Source of the DNA: Propioniciclava sp.
GTDB taxonomy: Bacteria; Actinomycetota; Actinomycetes; Propionibacteriales; Propionibacteriaceae
Direction: 5' to 3'
Length of the DNA stretch: 61,469 nt
NCBI RefSeq assembly: GCF_029977985.1
Contig: NZ_JARKOT010000098.1
Location: 1-61,469 of the forward strand
This document shows positions 1 through 9,016 of this stretch, in pieces. The notes under the pieces were generated by a model. That model was not told the DNA's origin. It saw only the letters and a list, made by a program, of their open reading frames with translations, and made no database searches. The position numbers and the translations under genes are program-made. How positions within the stretch are numbered: position 1 is the first letter of the stretch; every line of letters starts with the position of its first letter.

Positions 1-2
1 GC

Positions 3-635
3 ATGGGATTCGCCAAGACCGAACGTGCCGCCCTCTGTGACGCCCTGCTGGAGTTCGGGCCGGACGCCCCGACCCTGTGCGAGGGGTGGGACGCCCACGA
101 CCTGGCCGTGCACGTGTGGATGCGCGAGAACGATCCACTCGGCGTCGCCGGTTCGTTCATCAAGCCGCTCGCGGGCGTGACAGAAGCGCGCACGGAGGCC
201 GTCCGTACGCGGTGGACGTACCCCGATCTCGTCGAGCGCATCCGCAAGGGCCCGGGGCTGGCGTCCCTCTTCGCCATCCCCGCCGTGGACGAACTGGCCA
301 ACACCGGTGAGTTCTTCATCCACACCGAGGACGTGCGCCGCGCGAACGGCCAGGGCCCCCGCGACCTAGGCCGGGAGTTCGAGGAGTCCGTGGCGAAGGC
401 CCTCGTCACCACCGCCAAGCCGCTGTTGCGCGATGTGGACGCCGGCGTGGTGTTCGAGCGCACGGACGCCTCCGAGTCACTCCGCGTTAAGCCGGGGGCA
501 TCCACGATCACGATCATCGGCAAGCCGTCGGAGATCCTGCTGTTCGCGTTCGGCCGGATGGACCAAGCCGAGGTCGAGGTCGTCGGCGAGCCGTCGGTCG
601 TCGCCAAGGTGCGTGCCACCCACAAGGGCTTCTGA
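3..635 (+). CDS. TIGR03085 family metal-binding protein (DinB/mycothiol-isomerase-like), first of a tandem pair
   Basis: A 210-residue protein of the actinobacterial TIGR03085 family, related to mycothiol-dependent maleylpyruvate isomerase and DinB four-helix proteins. The family signature is visible: TLCEGW near residues 26-31, followed by HDLAVHVW with a candidate metal-ligand histidine, then GEFFIHTEDVRRAN about residues 102-115 with a second conserved histidine. The substrate is unknown; the fold usually binds a divalent metal and may act on mycothiol conjugates. It ends 4 nt before a paralogue at 640, so the two probably share a transcript. The start lies at base 3 of the window, so the true N-terminus or promoter could lie outside it. 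Confidence 0.85.
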   Translation: MGFAKTERAALCDALLEFGPDAPTLCEGWDAHDLAVHVWMRENDPLGVAGSFIKPLAGVTEARTEAVRTRWTYPDLVERIRKGPGLASLFAIPAVDELANTGEFFIHTEDVRRANGQGPRDLGREFEESVAKALVTTAKPLLRDVDAGVVFERTDASESLRVKPGASTITIIGKPSEILLFAFGRMDQAEVEVVGEPSVVAKVRATHKGF

Positions 636-639
636 CGCC

Positions 640-1263
640 ATGGTCGCCGGCCTGGCGCGCGTCGTCGCCGCGCGCGACCGGTTCGTCGAGCTGGCCCGCG
701 ACCTCGGCCCGGACGCCCCCACGCTCTGCGCGGGCTGGGTCGTCCGCGACCTCGTGGCCCACCTGCTCGTCCTGCAGCGCGACCCGCTCGCCTGGCCGGG
801 CGTCGGCGTCCCCGCCCTGGCCGGGCTCACCGAGCGGCGCATGGCCGCCCAGGTGGCGTCCGGTTTCGACGCCGCCCTCGACACCCTGGCGGCCCGCTCG
901 CCCCGCTTCCCCGTCATGCCCGACGACCTGCCCGGCGGCCCGATGCTGCACCACCTGGGCGAATACGTCGTCCACACCGAAGACATGGCCCGGCCCAACC
1001 ACGTCCCCGGCACAGCCGCGGACGCCGACCTGGCGGACGCGCTGTGGGCGCGCGCCCAGCGCGTCGCCGCCTACTTCGGTCGCACTCGCCGCCGGGGTCT
1101 CGTGCTCGTCCGGACCGACGTGGCGGCGTCCGCGGCGGTGCTGCTCGGTCCGGAGACCACGGTCGTCTCCGGGGCGCCGCTGGAACTGCTCGTGTGGGCC
1201 TACCGCGGTCCGGCCGTCGCCGGCGTGGGTGTCACCGACGCCGCCGCCATCCCCAGCCCGTAG
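640..1263 (+). CDS. TIGR03085 family metal-binding protein, second paralogue
   Basis: A 207-residue paralogue of the preceding gene. It repeats the landmarks TLCAGW, DLVAHL and YVVHTEDMARPN in the same order, so the candidate metal-binding histidines are kept. The ATG at 640 lies 4 nt after the upstream stop; no strong Shine-Dalgarno sequence is visible, consistent with translational coupling. Identity between the two copies is low by eye outside the motifs, which suggests an old duplication. The substrate is unknown; a thiol-dependent isomerase or transferase role is an inference from the fold family only. Confidence 0.8.
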   Translation: MVAGLARVVAARDRFVELARDLGPDAPTLCAGWVVRDLVAHLLVLQRDPLAWPGVGVPALAGLTERRMAAQVASGFDAALDTLAARSPRFPVMPDDLPGGPMLHHLGEYVVHTEDMARPNHVPGTAADADLADALWARAQRVAAYFGRTRRRGLVLVRTDVAASAAVLLGPETTVVSGAPLELLVWAYRGPAVAGVGVTDAAAIPSP

Positions 1264-1319
1264 CATGGCCGAGACGTCACACACGCACACGGACACACGC
1301 AGACGGAGGGGGGTGGCCC

Positions 1320-2447
1320 GTGGCGGCCTCGGACACCGTTGACAAGGAGCTCGCCAAGGCGCGCCGCTGCGTCGAGCGCGGGCAGGACCGGCGGGCCCTG
1401 GAGATCCTCGAGCCCCTGCTCGCGGCTCACCCGCGCCGCGAGGGCGAGATTCAGGTGCTGCTGACCCTCACGCACAGCGCGGCCGGGCGCACCAAGGGCG
1501 CCCTCAAGGCCGGACGCCGCGCCATCAGCCTCGCCCCCGACTCCGCCCAGGCGCACGACGCCCTCGGCAGCGCCCTCCGCGCCGCCCGCAAGCGCGGCGA
1601 GGCGGTGAAGGAGTTCGACCGGGCCGTCGCGCTGGAGCCGGCCTGGGCCGCCGCCCACGTCCATCGCTCGCTCGCCCTCAGCGATCTCAAGCGCATCGGC
1701 GACGCCCGCGCCGCCGCCGAGGAGGCCATCCGGCTCGCCCCGAACGACCCCGACGCGCACTTCGCCCTCGGCCACGCGCTCAACGACTCCCACCCGAAAG
1801 ACGCCAAGCACGCCTACGAGGCCGCCCTCGCACACGCGCCCAAGCACCAGGCGTCCATCCACGCGCTCTCCGCGCTGCGGCTCAACGCCGCGGACGCCGG
1901 GCTCGGGCGCCGCTACGGCGTCGCCGACGGTCTCGCGACCGACCCGGCCCGCAAGGCCGGGGTCGTCGCCCTCGACCAACGGGTCGTCGACCAGCTCTCG
2001 GGCCTGCAGGTGATCGCGCTGGGCAGCGTCGTCGTCCTCGGCCTGGCGACCGTCGTCGCCCCCGGGCTCGACGGCGTCCAGCGCGGCCTCGGGCTCGGCT
2101 TCCTCGGACTCGTGGGCGTCGCCCTCGGTCTCGTCGTGGCCTGGTTCGTGCGCACTCGGCTGCTGCCGATCGCCGCCCAGGCGCCGCGCGAGGGGGCGTC
2201 CTACTGGCGCAGCTTCGCCCGCCGCGAGCGGCTGGCAGTCACCTGGCTCGGCTTCATCGCCCTCGCCCTCCTGGCGCTCCTGCTCGGCGTGGTGAACACC
2301 GTGGCCGGCGGGCTGGCCGCGGAGTCGGTGGGGGCCGCGCTCATGTGGGGCTCGCTGTTCATGGCGACGATCCTGCTCGTCGTGGCGCTGGTGCTCGGCC
2401 TCGTGCGGCGCTTGCACGGCAGCCCGCGCAGCAACCGCCACCTGTGA
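1320..2447 (+). CDS. TPR-repeat integral membrane protein
   Basis: About 375 residues starting at GTG 1320, 7-8 nt after a GGAGGGG ribosome-binding site. The N-terminal half (about residues 5-200) is alanine-rich helical repeats with TPR features such as SAQAHDALGSALR and PDAHFALGHALN, typical protein-protein interaction repeats. The C-terminal half has about four hydrophobic segments (two around residues 225-285 and two around 305-365) and ends with a basic tail. This suggests a membrane-anchored scaffold with a cytosolic TPR arm. No enzymatic motif is visible. It sits between the TIGR03085 pair and a sigma-factor gene. Confidence 0.75.
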   Translation: MAASDTVDKELAKARRCVERGQDRRALEILEPLLAAHPRREGEIQVLLTLTHSAAGRTKGALKAGRRAISLAPDSAQAHDALGSALRAARKRGEAVKEFDRAVALEPAWAAAHVHRSLALSDLKRIGDARAAAEEAIRLAPNDPDAHFALGHALNDSHPKDAKHAYEAALAHAPKHQASIHALSALRLNAADAGLGRRYGVADGLATDPARKAGVVALDQRVVDQLSGLQVIALGSVVVLGLATVVAPGLDGVQRGLGLGFLGLVGVALGLVVAWFVRTRLLPIAAQAPREGASYWRSFARRERLAVTWLGFIALALLALLLGVVNTVAGGLAAESVGAALMWGSLFMATILLVVALVLGLVRRLHGSPRSNRHL

Positions 2448-2448
2448 T

Positions 2449-2475
2449 GCAACCGTGAGGGATGCGCGCGGCGTC
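2449..2475 (+). promoter_or_regulatory. Candidate ECF-type promoter before the sigma-factor gene
   Basis: GCAACC at 2449-2454 and CGTC at 2472-2475 are separated by 17 nt. This resembles the -35 (AAC core) and -10 (CGTC) of promoters read by ECF/SigE-type sigma factors. It lies directly before a SigE-family sigma gene, so autoregulation is plausible. The predicted transcript start would be only a few bases before the coding start, and such short motifs arise easily by chance in this GC-rich sequence. Confidence 0.3.
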
Positions 2476-2489
2476 TTGAAGGTGTGCAG

Positions 2490-2999
2490 ATGATGACGGA
2501 GCGCGAAGCCCGAGGGTTCGTGGACGCCGCGTTCACCGAATTCGTCGAGACCCATCAGCACGCGCTCAAGCGGTACGCCCTCGCCCTCACCGGCTCGGAC
2601 GCCGACGCCGACGACCTCCTCCAGGCCTCGCTCGCCAAGTTGTACCTCGCGTGGGGTCGCATCGAGCAGCCGGACGCCGCCCTCGCCTACGCACGCCGCG
2701 TCCTCGCCCGCACGCAGGCCTCGTGGTGGCGTCGGGCCTCGTCGCGCGAATACCCGACCGACCAGCTGCCGGAGCGTGCGGTGGCCGAGCACGACCGGGT
2801 GGCCGACGCCGATCTGGTGTGGCGCGCCCTGGCCCGGCTCGGGCCGCGCCAGCGCGCCGTCGTCGTGCTGCGCTTCTACGCCGACCTCACCGAGCCGGTC
2901 ATCGCCGACGAGCTCGGCATCAGCGTCGGCACCGTCAAGAGCCAGCTCGCGCGCGCCCTCGCGCACCTCCGCACCCACCTCGCCGAGGAGGACCGATGA
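2490..2999 (+). CDS. SigE-family RNA polymerase sigma factor (ECF/sigma-70)
   Basis: A protein of about 169 residues with the two ECF regions. Region 2 (about residues 20-85) contains ALTGSDADADDLLQASLAKLYLAW. Region 4 (about 108-160) contains LARLGPRQRAVVVLRFYADL and the helix-turn-helix IADELGISVGTVKSQLARAL. It matches the SigE family of actinobacterial ECF factors. ATG 2490 is preferred because GAAGG lies about 7 nt upstream; GTG 2484 and ATG 2493 are alternatives. The stop overlaps the next gene's ATG by 4 nt (ATGA), implying coupled translation with a membrane protein that may regulate it. The inducing signal is unknown. Confidence 0.88.
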   Translation: MMTEREARGFVDAAFTEFVETHQHALKRYALALTGSDADADDLLQASLAKLYLAWGRIEQPDAALAYARRVLARTQASWWRRASSREYPTDQLPERAVAEHDRVADADLVWRALARLGPRQRAVVVLRFYADLTEPVIADELGISVGTVKSQLARALAHLRTHLAEEDR

Positions 3000-3778
3000 C
3001 CGACCTCGAACGTCGCCTGCGCGACGCGCTCGCCACGAAGACGGACGCGGCCGCCCCCGCCGCCGGACTGCCGGAGGCGGCGCTCCGGGCGGGCCGTCGG
3101 GCCAGGCGCGCCCGCACAGGACTCGCCGCGGCGGCGTCCCTCGTGCTGGTCGCCCTCCTCGCCCTACCACTCGTGGTGCAGCCGCCGCTGAGCGGCGTGC
3201 CCGCCGCGCCCGTCACCACCGCGGGCGTGACGACCCCTGCGCCGCCCGCAACCGCCCCCACTGACCTCCCGGCGCCCACGCTCGCGTCCCTCCCACCGCT
3301 CACCGAGGACGCCGCCCGCGCCCACGCCGCCGCGTTCATCGCGTTCGCTCGTGACCCGGAGAACTCGCCGGTCGCCGGACTGGGACTCGCCGACCGCGTG
3401 CTGCTCGGCGTCGGGGGCGAGCTGACGGAGCAGGTGCCCCAGAATCGGTTGGCGACGCAGGCGGGCTGGGACACGGGCGACGCCTCGACCGCGCACGCCG
3501 AGCGGTCGGGCCCGTTCAACGCGATCACCACCCTGCGTGACCACGCTGCGCGGGCGGAGGCGGCCGCGTTCGACACCCGGATGGTGGTGGACTATCCGTC
3601 CTGCAACAACCCGCAAGAGCACGTCGCGGCGCCGCCCTCCCTGGCCGACCACGTCCGCGTCACGATCCAGCCGGCCGCGGACAGCGTCGACTCCTGCATC
3701 GACTGGTTCGCGGTCGACCTCTACCTCAGCCCCGACGATCGGGTGGCCGGCGTGGTCCTCGTCCTCGGCTCGCCCTGA
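2996..3778 (+). CDS. Single-pass membrane protein coupled to the sigma factor (possible anti-sigma factor)
   Basis: A 260-residue protein with a short basic cytosolic N-terminus (about 40 residues, many Arg), one transmembrane segment near residues 40-61 (LAAAASLVLVALLALPLVV), a Pro/Thr-rich linker and an extracytoplasmic domain of about 180 residues. The outer domain has two cysteines (YPSCNN and DSCIDW) that could form a disulfide. The ATGA overlap with the SigE-family gene suggests a membrane partner or anti-sigma factor, but the zinc-binding HxxxCxxC motif of classical ZAS anti-sigmas is absent. The 3' end overlaps the convergent VanZ gene by about 58 nt. Confidence 0.7.
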   Translation: MTDLERRLRDALATKTDAAAPAAGLPEAALRAGRRARRARTGLAAAASLVLVALLALPLVVQPPLSGVPAAPVTTAGVTTPAPPATAPTDLPAPTLASLPPLTEDAARAHAAAFIAFARDPENSPVAGLGLADRVLLGVGGELTEQVPQNRLATQAGWDTGDASTAHAERSGPFNAITTLRDHAARAEAAAFDTRMVVDYPSCNNPQEHVAAPPSLADHVRVTIQPAADSVDSCIDWFAVDLYLSPDDRVAGVVLVLGSP

Positions 3779-4098
3779 CGCGCGCGCCACAGCCCAAATC
3801 CCAGCGCGATGCCGACGAGGTCGGCGGCGGCGTCCAGGGGGTCGGCCGAGCGGCCGGGCAGGAACGCGCCCTGGATGACCTCGCTGAGCCCCACCTGCAC
3901 GACCATGAGGGCGAGCGTCACCCAGCGCGGCAGCACGCGCAGCAGCGCCCAGGTGGTGAGGGCGAACAGCGCCACGTGCACCGCCTTGTCGAGGTGGGGC
4001 ACGCCGATGACGGGTGGCGTCTCGATCGCCCGGGGCCAGTACAGCGCCAGGCTCTGGAGCACCACCGCCACGACGGCGAGGACGACGCGACGGTTCAG
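3721..4098 (-). CDS. VanZ family membrane protein
   Basis: A small membrane protein of about 125 residues with VanZ-family features: four predicted helices, [20 protein letters not shown], the acidic GLSEVIQG segment and [19 protein letters not shown] near the C-terminus. VanZ proteins are linked to teicoplanin resistance, but the cellular role of most homologues is unknown. The start is unclear. A CTG at 4098 overlaps the gatB stop and has GGAG about 8 nt upstream; the nearest in-frame GTG is at 4071 and would remove nine residues. It is the last gene of the gatCAB operon and its 3' end overlaps the convergent gene at 2996-3778. Confidence 0.65.
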   Translation of the reverse strand: MNRRVVLAVVAVVLQSLALYWPRAIETPPVIGVPHLDKAVHVALFALTTWALLRVLPRWVTLALMVVQVGLSEVIQGAFLPGRSADPLDAAADLVGIALGFGLWRARQGEPRTRTTPATRSSGLR

Positions 4099-5588
4099 GA
4101 CAGCTTCTCCAGCAGCAGCTCGCGGACGCGGGCGGCGTCCGCCTTGCCCTTCATGTCGCGCATGACCGCCCCGATGAGCGCGCCCGCCGCCTGCACCTTG
4201 CCCGCCCGGATCTTGTCCGCCACGTCCGGGTTCGCGGCGATCGCGGCGTCCACCGCCGCGCCGAGGGCGCCGTCGTCGGAGACCACGGCCAGCCCGCGCG
4301 CGGCGACGACCTCCTCGGGGGTGCCCTCGCCGGCCAGGACGCCGTCGAACACCTCCCGGGCCAGTTTGTCGTTGACCGTTCCGGCGTCGACCAGGGCCTG
4401 CACCGCGGCCACCTGAGCCGGCGTGACGCCCACGGCAGCCAGTTCGACGCCTGCCTCGTTGGCGCGCCGGGCGAGCTCGCCCAGCCACCACTTGCGGGCC
4501 GCCGCAGGCGCCGCGCCGAGCGCGACCGTCTCCTCGATGAGGTCGAGCGACCCCTCGGTGCCGAGGACGTCCCGCATCTCGAGGTCGGTCAGGCCCCACG
4601 CGTGCTGCAGCCGGGCGCGCCGCTGGGCGGGGTTCTCGGGCAGGGTGGCCCGCAACTCCTCGACCCACTCCGGGGCCGGCGCGATGGGCACCAGGTCGGG
4701 CTCGGGGAAGTAGCGGTAGTCCTCCGCCTGTTCCTTGCTGCGGCCCGGCGAAGTGTAGGCGCCGTCCTCGTGCCAGTGGCGCGTCTCCTGGTGGACGCGC
4801 CCGCCGCCGGCGAGGATCGCCCCTTGACGGCGCATCTCGTAGGTGAGCGCCCCCTCGACCGACCGCAGCGAGTTGACGTTCTTGGTCTCGGTGCGGGTGC
4901 CGAGCTCGTCGGAGCCCTTCGGCATGAGCGACACGTTCGCGTCGCAGCGCATGTTGCCGGCCTCCATGCGCGCGTCGGAGACGCCGAGCGCGCGCATGAG
5001 GTCGCGCAGCAGCGCCATGTAGGCGCGGCCGACCGCCGGCGCCTTCGCGCCCAGCCCCCGGATCGGCTTCGTGACGATCTCCATGAGCGGCGTGCCCGCG
5101 CGGTTGTAGTCGACGAGCGAGTAGTCGGCCCCGTGGATGCGACCCGTGCCGCCCCCGACGTGGGTGAGCTTGCCGGCGTCCTCCTCCATGTGGACGCGCT
5201 CGATCTCGATGCGGAACGTCTCGCCGTCGACCTCCACGTCGACCCAGCCGTCGAAGCAGATCGGCTCGTCGTACTGCGACGTCTGGAAGTCCTTGGTCAT
5301 GTCCGGGTAGAAGTAGTTCTTCCGGGCGAACCGGCACCACGGCGCGACGCTGCAGTTGAGCGCCAGCCCGATCCGGATGGCCGATTCCACCGCCTTGCCG
5401 TTCACCGCCGGCAGCGACCCGGGCAGGCCGAGGCACACCGGGCAGGTCTTCGTGTTCGGCTCCCCGCCCGGGGTGTTGTCGCAGCCGCAGAACATCTTGG
5501 ACGCCGTGTTGAGTTCCACGTGCACCTCCAGCCCCAGCACGGGGTCGAAGCGCTCGATCACCTCGTCGTAGCTGAGCAGGTCGTCCAT
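4095..5588 (-). CDS. gatB: Aspartyl/glutamyl-tRNA(Asn/Gln) amidotransferase subunit B
   Basis: A 497-residue GatB, the kinase and tRNA-binding subunit of the GatCAB amidotransferase. The complex phosphorylates and amidates misacylated Glu-tRNA(Gln) and Asp-tRNA(Asn). The N-terminal cradle is clear: [19 protein letters not shown], the zinc-cysteine cluster (CGCDNTPGG...[10 protein letters not shown]) and the [19 protein letters not shown] region. The C-terminal helical YqeY-like tail contains [23 protein letters not shown]. Full family length, with ATG 5588. It follows gatA with a 1-nt gap in the order gatC-gatA-gatB. Confidence 0.97.
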   Translation of the reverse strand: MDDLLSYDEVIERFDPVLGLEVHVELNTASKMFCGCDNTPGGEPNTKTCPVCLGLPGSLPAVNGKAVESAIRIGLALNCSVAPWCRFARKNYFYPDMTKDFQTSQYDEPICFDGWVDVEVDGETFRIEIERVHMEEDAGKLTHVGGGTGRIHGADYSLVDYNRAGTPLMEIVTKPIRGLGAKAPAVGRAYMALLRDLMRALGVSDARMEAGNMRCDANVSLMPKGSDELGTRTETKNVNSLRSVEGALTYEMRRQGAILAGGGRVHQETRHWHEDGAYTSPGRSKEQAEDYRYFPEPDLVPIAPAPEWVEELRATLPENPAQRRARLQHAWGLTDLEMRDVLGTEGSLDLIEETVALGAAPAAARKWWLGELARRANEAGVELAAVGVTPAQVAAVQALVDAGTVNDKLAREVFDGVLAGEGTPEEVVAARGLAVVSDDGALGAAVDAAIAANPDVADKIRAGKVQAAGALIGAVMRDMKGKADAARVRELLLEKLS

Positions 5589-5589
5589 G

Positions 5590-7104
5590 TCAGGCCTCCG
5601 TCCACGTCGAAGCGATGCGGTCGGTCAGCACCGCGGGGCCGGACGCCGCCAGCGCGCGTTCCAGCGCCGCCCCCACCCGGTAGACGCGGTCGTCGGCCAG
5701 CGGCGGCGCCATCACCTGGAAGCCGACGGGCAGACCGTCCTCGGGGGCCAGCCCACAGGGGAACGACCCGGCCGCATTGCCCGCCATGTTCGAGGGGATC
5801 GTGCACAGGTCGGACTTGTACATGGCGAGCGGGTCGGCCGTGCGCTCCCCGATGCGGAACGCGGTGGTCGGCGTCGACGGGCTGACGAGCACGTCGACAG
5901 TGCCGAACGCCCGGTCGAAGTCCTGCGCGATGAGCCGGCGCACCTTCTGGGCCGAGCCGTAGTAGGCGTCGTAGTAACCCGAGCTGAGCGCGTACGTGCC
6001 GATGATGATGCGCCGCTTCACCTCCTCGCCGAAGCCGGCGTCGCGGGTGAGGTTCATGACCTCCTCCGCGCTCCGGGTGCCGTCGTCGCCGACGCGCAGC
6101 CCGTAGCGCATGGCATCGTAGCGGGCCAGGTTCGAGCTGACCTCGCTCGGCATGATCAGGTAGTAGGCGCCGAGCGCGGAGACGAAATGGGGGCAGCTGA
6201 CCTCGACGATCTCCGCACCCGCCTCCTCGAGCAGCCCGAGCGCCTCGCGGAACCGCTGCTCGACGCCGGGCGCGTAGCCCTCGCCGCCCAGTTCCTTGAC
6301 GACGCCGATGCGCAGGCCGGTCACGTCGCCGGAGCGGGCCGCGTCGACGACGGGCGGCACAGGGGCGTCGATCGACGTGGAGTCGAGCGGGTCGTGGCCG
6401 CCGATGACCTCGTGGAGGAGGGCGGCGTCCAGCACCGTGCGGGCGCAGGGGCCGGGCTGGTCGAGGCTCGACGCCATGGCGATGACGCCGTAGCGCGACG
6501 TGCCGCCGTAGGTGGGCTTCACGCCGACCGTGCCGGTCACCGAGCCCGGCTGGCGGATCGAGCCGCCGGTGTCGGTGCCGATGGCGAGCGGGGCCTCGAA
6601 GGCGGCCAGTGCCGCCGCCGATCCGCCGCCCGATCCGCCCGGGATGCGGTCGAGGTCCCACGGATTGTGCGTGGTGCCGTACGCCGAGTTCTCCGTGGAA
6701 CTGCCCATGGCGAACTCGTCGAGATTGGTCTTGCCGAGGATGACGATGCCCGCCGCCCGGAGGCGCTCCGTCACGGTCGCCGAGTAGGGCGGACGCCACC
6801 CCTCCAAGATCTTCGATCCCGCCGTCGTCGGGACGCCCTGCGTGCAGAACAGGTCCTTCAGGGCGAGCGGCACGCCGGCGAGCGGACCGAGCTGCTCCCC
6901 CGCGTCCAACCGGGCGTCGACCGCGGCCGCCTGCGCGAGCGCACCGGCGGCGTCCACGTGCAGGAAGGCGCGCACCCGGCCGTCGACCCGGCCGATCTGG
7001 TCGAGGAAGGCCTGCGTGACCTCGACGGAGGTGAGTTCGCGGGCGGCGATGCGGATGCCGAGGTCGGACGCCGTGGCCGTCAGGATGCCGCGGGTGTCGG
7101 TCAC
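5590..7104 (-). CDS. gatA: Aspartyl/glutamyl-tRNA amidotransferase subunit A
   Basis: A 504-residue amidase-signature enzyme that hydrolyses glutamine and channels ammonia to GatB. The Ser-cisSer-Lys triad region is present: the lysine in [12 protein letters not shown], the glycine-serine-rich [15 protein letters not shown] segment, and [12 protein letters not shown] with the catalytic serine loop. The GTG start at 7104 overlaps the gatC stop by 4 nt (GTGA), indicating translational coupling. Length is normal for GatA and no active-site residue is missing. Confidence 0.97.
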   Translation of the reverse strand: MTDTRGILTATASDLGIRIAARELTSVEVTQAFLDQIGRVDGRVRAFLHVDAAGALAQAAAVDARLDAGEQLGPLAGVPLALKDLFCTQGVPTTAGSKILEGWRPPYSATVTERLRAAGIVILGKTNLDEFAMGSSTENSAYGTTHNPWDLDRIPGGSGGGSAAALAAFEAPLAIGTDTGGSIRQPGSVTGTVGVKPTYGGTSRYGVIAMASSLDQPGPCARTVLDAALLHEVIGGHDPLDSTSIDAPVPPVVDAARSGDVTGLRIGVVKELGGEGYAPGVEQRFREALGLLEEAGAEIVEVSCPHFVSALGAYYLIMPSEVSSNLARYDAMRYGLRVGDDGTRSAEEVMNLTRDAGFGEEVKRRIIIGTYALSSGYYDAYYGSAQKVRRLIAQDFDRAFGTVDVLVSPSTPTTAFRIGERTADPLAMYKSDLCTIPSNMAGNAAGSFPCGLAPEDGLPVGFQVMAPPLADDRVYRVGAALERALAASGPAVLTDRIASTWTEA

Positions 7105-7397
7105 TGCTCCTCCCCGAGGATGCGGGGGACCCGGAACCGGTCGTCCTCGACGGCGGGAGCACCGGCGAGCACCGCGGCGGCGGGCAGGCTCGGCGTGACC
7201 ACGTCGGCCCGGAACACGTTCGTCAGGGGCAGCGCGTGCGACATCGGTTCGACGTCGGCGCCGGCCACCTCCGATACGGAGGCGACGGCGTCCAGAATGA
7301 CGTCGAGCTGGGGCGCAAGGCGCTCCAGCTCGGCGGTGCTCAACTCGATGCGCGCGAGCTCGGCGAGCCGGGCTACGTCGGCGGTGGTGAGGGCCAC
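7101..7397 (-). CDS. gatC: Aspartyl/glutamyl-tRNA amidotransferase subunit C
   Basis: A 98-residue GatC, the small belt subunit that stabilises the GatA-GatB complex. The N-terminus ([21 protein letters not shown]) is typical, followed by [17 protein letters not shown] place the start at GTG 7397 because AGGAG sits 8 nt upstream and this gives the family N-terminus; a longer frame to 7439 would add 14 residues of non-family sequence. First gene of the gatCAB-vanZ operon. Confidence 0.93.
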   Translation of the reverse strand: MALTTADVARLAELARIELSTAELERLAPQLDVILDAVASVSEVAGADVEPMSHALPLTNVFRADVVTPSLPAAAVLAGAPAVEDDRFRVPRILGEEQ

Positions 7398-7473
7398 GGT
7401 GGCAGCTCCTGTGGTGGGACCGGTCAGAGACCCGCCCATCCTAGGGCCGTGCGCGGCGCCTGCGGCGCGTGCC

Positions 7474-7902
7474 TCAGCCCACGAACTCGACCTCGAGGGT
7501 CTTCTCGACGCCGGCCAGGGCCTTGCTCACCGGACAGTTCTCCGTGGTGTCTTGGGCGAACTTCTCGAAGTCGGCCTGCGGCAACTCGGGGACCACGCCG
7601 ACCACCTTGATCGCCGCACCCGTGATGCCCGTGCCGGGCACGAAGTCGACGCCGACGCTCGTGGTGAGGCGCGCCGGCGGCGTCCCGTTCTGCGACAGAG
7701 CGTGGGCGAGCGCCATGGAATAGCAGGTGGCGAGGGCGGCGGCGATCAGCTCTTCAGGGTTGGTGTTCCCCTCGCCCGCGTCGGCCCGCTTGCCCCACGT
7801 GACGTCGAAGGTCGCGACGCCCGACGTGACGAGCTCGGTCGTGCCGGTGCCCTCGGCGAGGCTGCCCTCCCAATGGGTGGTGGCGGTGCTCGTGGTGGCC
7901 AT
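7474..7902 (-). CDS. OsmC family peroxiredoxin
   Basis: A 142-residue OsmC/Ohr-family protein that reduces organic hydroperoxides with a cysteine pair. The peroxidatic and resolving cysteines are C60 (ALATCYSMAL) and C123 (ENCPVSKAL), close to the positions in E. coli OsmC. The N-terminus (TTHWEGSLAEGTG) and NTNPEELIAAALATCYS are family hallmarks. ATG 7902 follows the strong ribosome-binding sequence AGGAAGGG. It is transcribed divergently from the ACT-domain gene at 8096. Confidence 0.92.
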   Translation of the reverse strand: MATTSTATTHWEGSLAEGTGTTELVTSGVATFDVTWGKRADAGEGNTNPEELIAAALATCYSMALAHALSQNGTPPARLTTSVGVDFVPGTGITGAAIKVVGVVPELPQADFEKFAQDTTENCPVSKALAGVEKTLEVEFVG

Positions 7903-8095
7903 GGGGTCGTCCCTTCCTGCTCGTGTCCCGGCGGTGCGCCGGCGTCCGGCGTCCATCCTCCACCACCGGCGGGCGACAGCCAATCGAAACGCTGCGATTC
8001 GGGCGGATTCCGGCTCTGTGACAATCGCGCTACAAGGCCCCCTGCCGGGCATGGGCGGGGCGACGGAGGTCGCCGCGTCGGCCACACTGGGCGGC

Positions 8096-8731
8096 GTGTT
8101 CCTGCTGCGAGTGATGCTCCCCGACCGCCCGGGTTCCCTGGGCGCCGTCGCCACCGCGCTCGGCCACGCCCAGGCCGACATCCACGCGGTGGAGATCGTC
8201 GAGCGTGGTGCCGGCTACGCCGTCGATGACTTCATGCTCACGCTTCCCACCCATGGACGCCCCGACGCGTTGTTCAGCGCCTGCGCGGGCGTGCCGGGTG
8301 TGGAGGTGATGTGGGTATCGAGCTACCCCGACAACTGGAGCCTCATGGGCGACACCGACGTCCTGGAAGAGATGACCACCGACCCCGAGCGCGCCGAGGA
8401 GATTCTCCTGCGCGCCGCCCCGGCGGCGTTCCACAGCACGTGGGCGCTCGTCACCGACCGGGCGGGCATCGTCCAGGCCTCGACGCCCCTCGCCCCGGCC
8501 GGGCTCGTGCTGCGCGAAGCGGTGTTCGGCTCTCTCCGGACGCCCCACGTCGCCGTCCTGCCTGCCGGCTGGGCCGAGGGCTGGGGCGAGCACGCCGTCG
8601 CGGTGGCGCCGTTCCGGGGGTCGCTGAACGCCATCGTCCTCGGACGCCCCGGGCCCGAGTTCCGCCGCTCCGAACTGGTGCGCCTGCGCCACCTGGCGAT
8701 GCTGTCCGACCTCCGCCTCCCGACGCCCTGA
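8096..8731 (+). CDS. ACT-domain protein
   Basis: A 211-residue protein whose first 75 residues form an ACT ligand-binding domain (LLRVMLPDRPGSLGAVATALG). The rest is an uncharacterised domain that ends RRSELVRLRHLAMLSDLRLPTP. ACT domains usually sense amino acids. An equivalent ACT protein lies between gatC and ligA in mycobacteria (Rv3013). The GTG at 8096 is preferred: CACACT sits 7 nt upstream as a possible -10 for a leaderless message and the protein then begins at the ACT strand. ATG 8051 is an in-frame alternative. Confidence 0.82.
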   Translation: MFLLRVMLPDRPGSLGAVATALGHAQADIHAVEIVERGAGYAVDDFMLTLPTHGRPDALFSACAGVPGVEVMWVSSYPDNWSLMGDTDVLEEMTTDPERAEEILLRAAPAAFHSTWALVTDRAGIVQASTPLAPAGLVLREAVFGSLRTPHVAVLPAGWAEGWGEHAVAVAPFRGSLNAIVLGRPGPEFRRSELVRLRHLAMLSDLRLPTP

Positions 8732-8776
8732 CGCCGCAAGCCGCAGCGAGGTGCGCCGACCGCCCTGTGGGGGCGC

Positions 8777-8983
8777 TCAGAAGCCGCGCAGTTGGAGGTA
8801 GGCGAAGGAGCCGAACGCGATGACGGCGGCGAGGACGAGCACGGCGACGAGCAGGGTCAGCCAGCGGGCGCGCTTCTTCTTGCGCGTCGTCGGGACGCCT
8901 TCGGGCCCCCATTCGCCGATGGTCGGCATCACGCGGGGCGACACGCGACCATTGAGGTTCAGGTTGCTGTTGAGGCCGTCCAC
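8777..8983 (-). CDS. Small single-pass membrane protein, unknown function
   Basis: A 68-residue product with a hydrophilic asparagine-rich N-terminus (MDGLNSNLNLNG), a basic RKKKRARW patch, and one transmembrane helix (LTLLVAVLVLAAVIAFGSFAYL). The basic patch before the helix predicts a cytosolic N-terminus. It lies between the ACT gene and the ClC gene and is convergent with the ACT gene. No family is recognised. The coherent membrane topology and lack of a competing gene support a real gene. Confidence 0.55.
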   Translation of the reverse strand: MDGLNSNLNLNGRVSPRVMPTIGEWGPEGVPTTRKKKRARWLTLLVAVLVLAAVIAFGSFAYLQLRGF

Positions 8984-9016
8984 GCCGGCCAGCGTACCCG
9001 TGTGCCCGTTCCCGTC

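Noticed and set aside
1200-3170. Very long minus-strand frame opposite the TPR and sigma genes
   Set aside because: High GC content removes stop codons on the antisense strand; the composition is low-complexity Arg/Ala/Gly and the plus strand has clear conserved genes.
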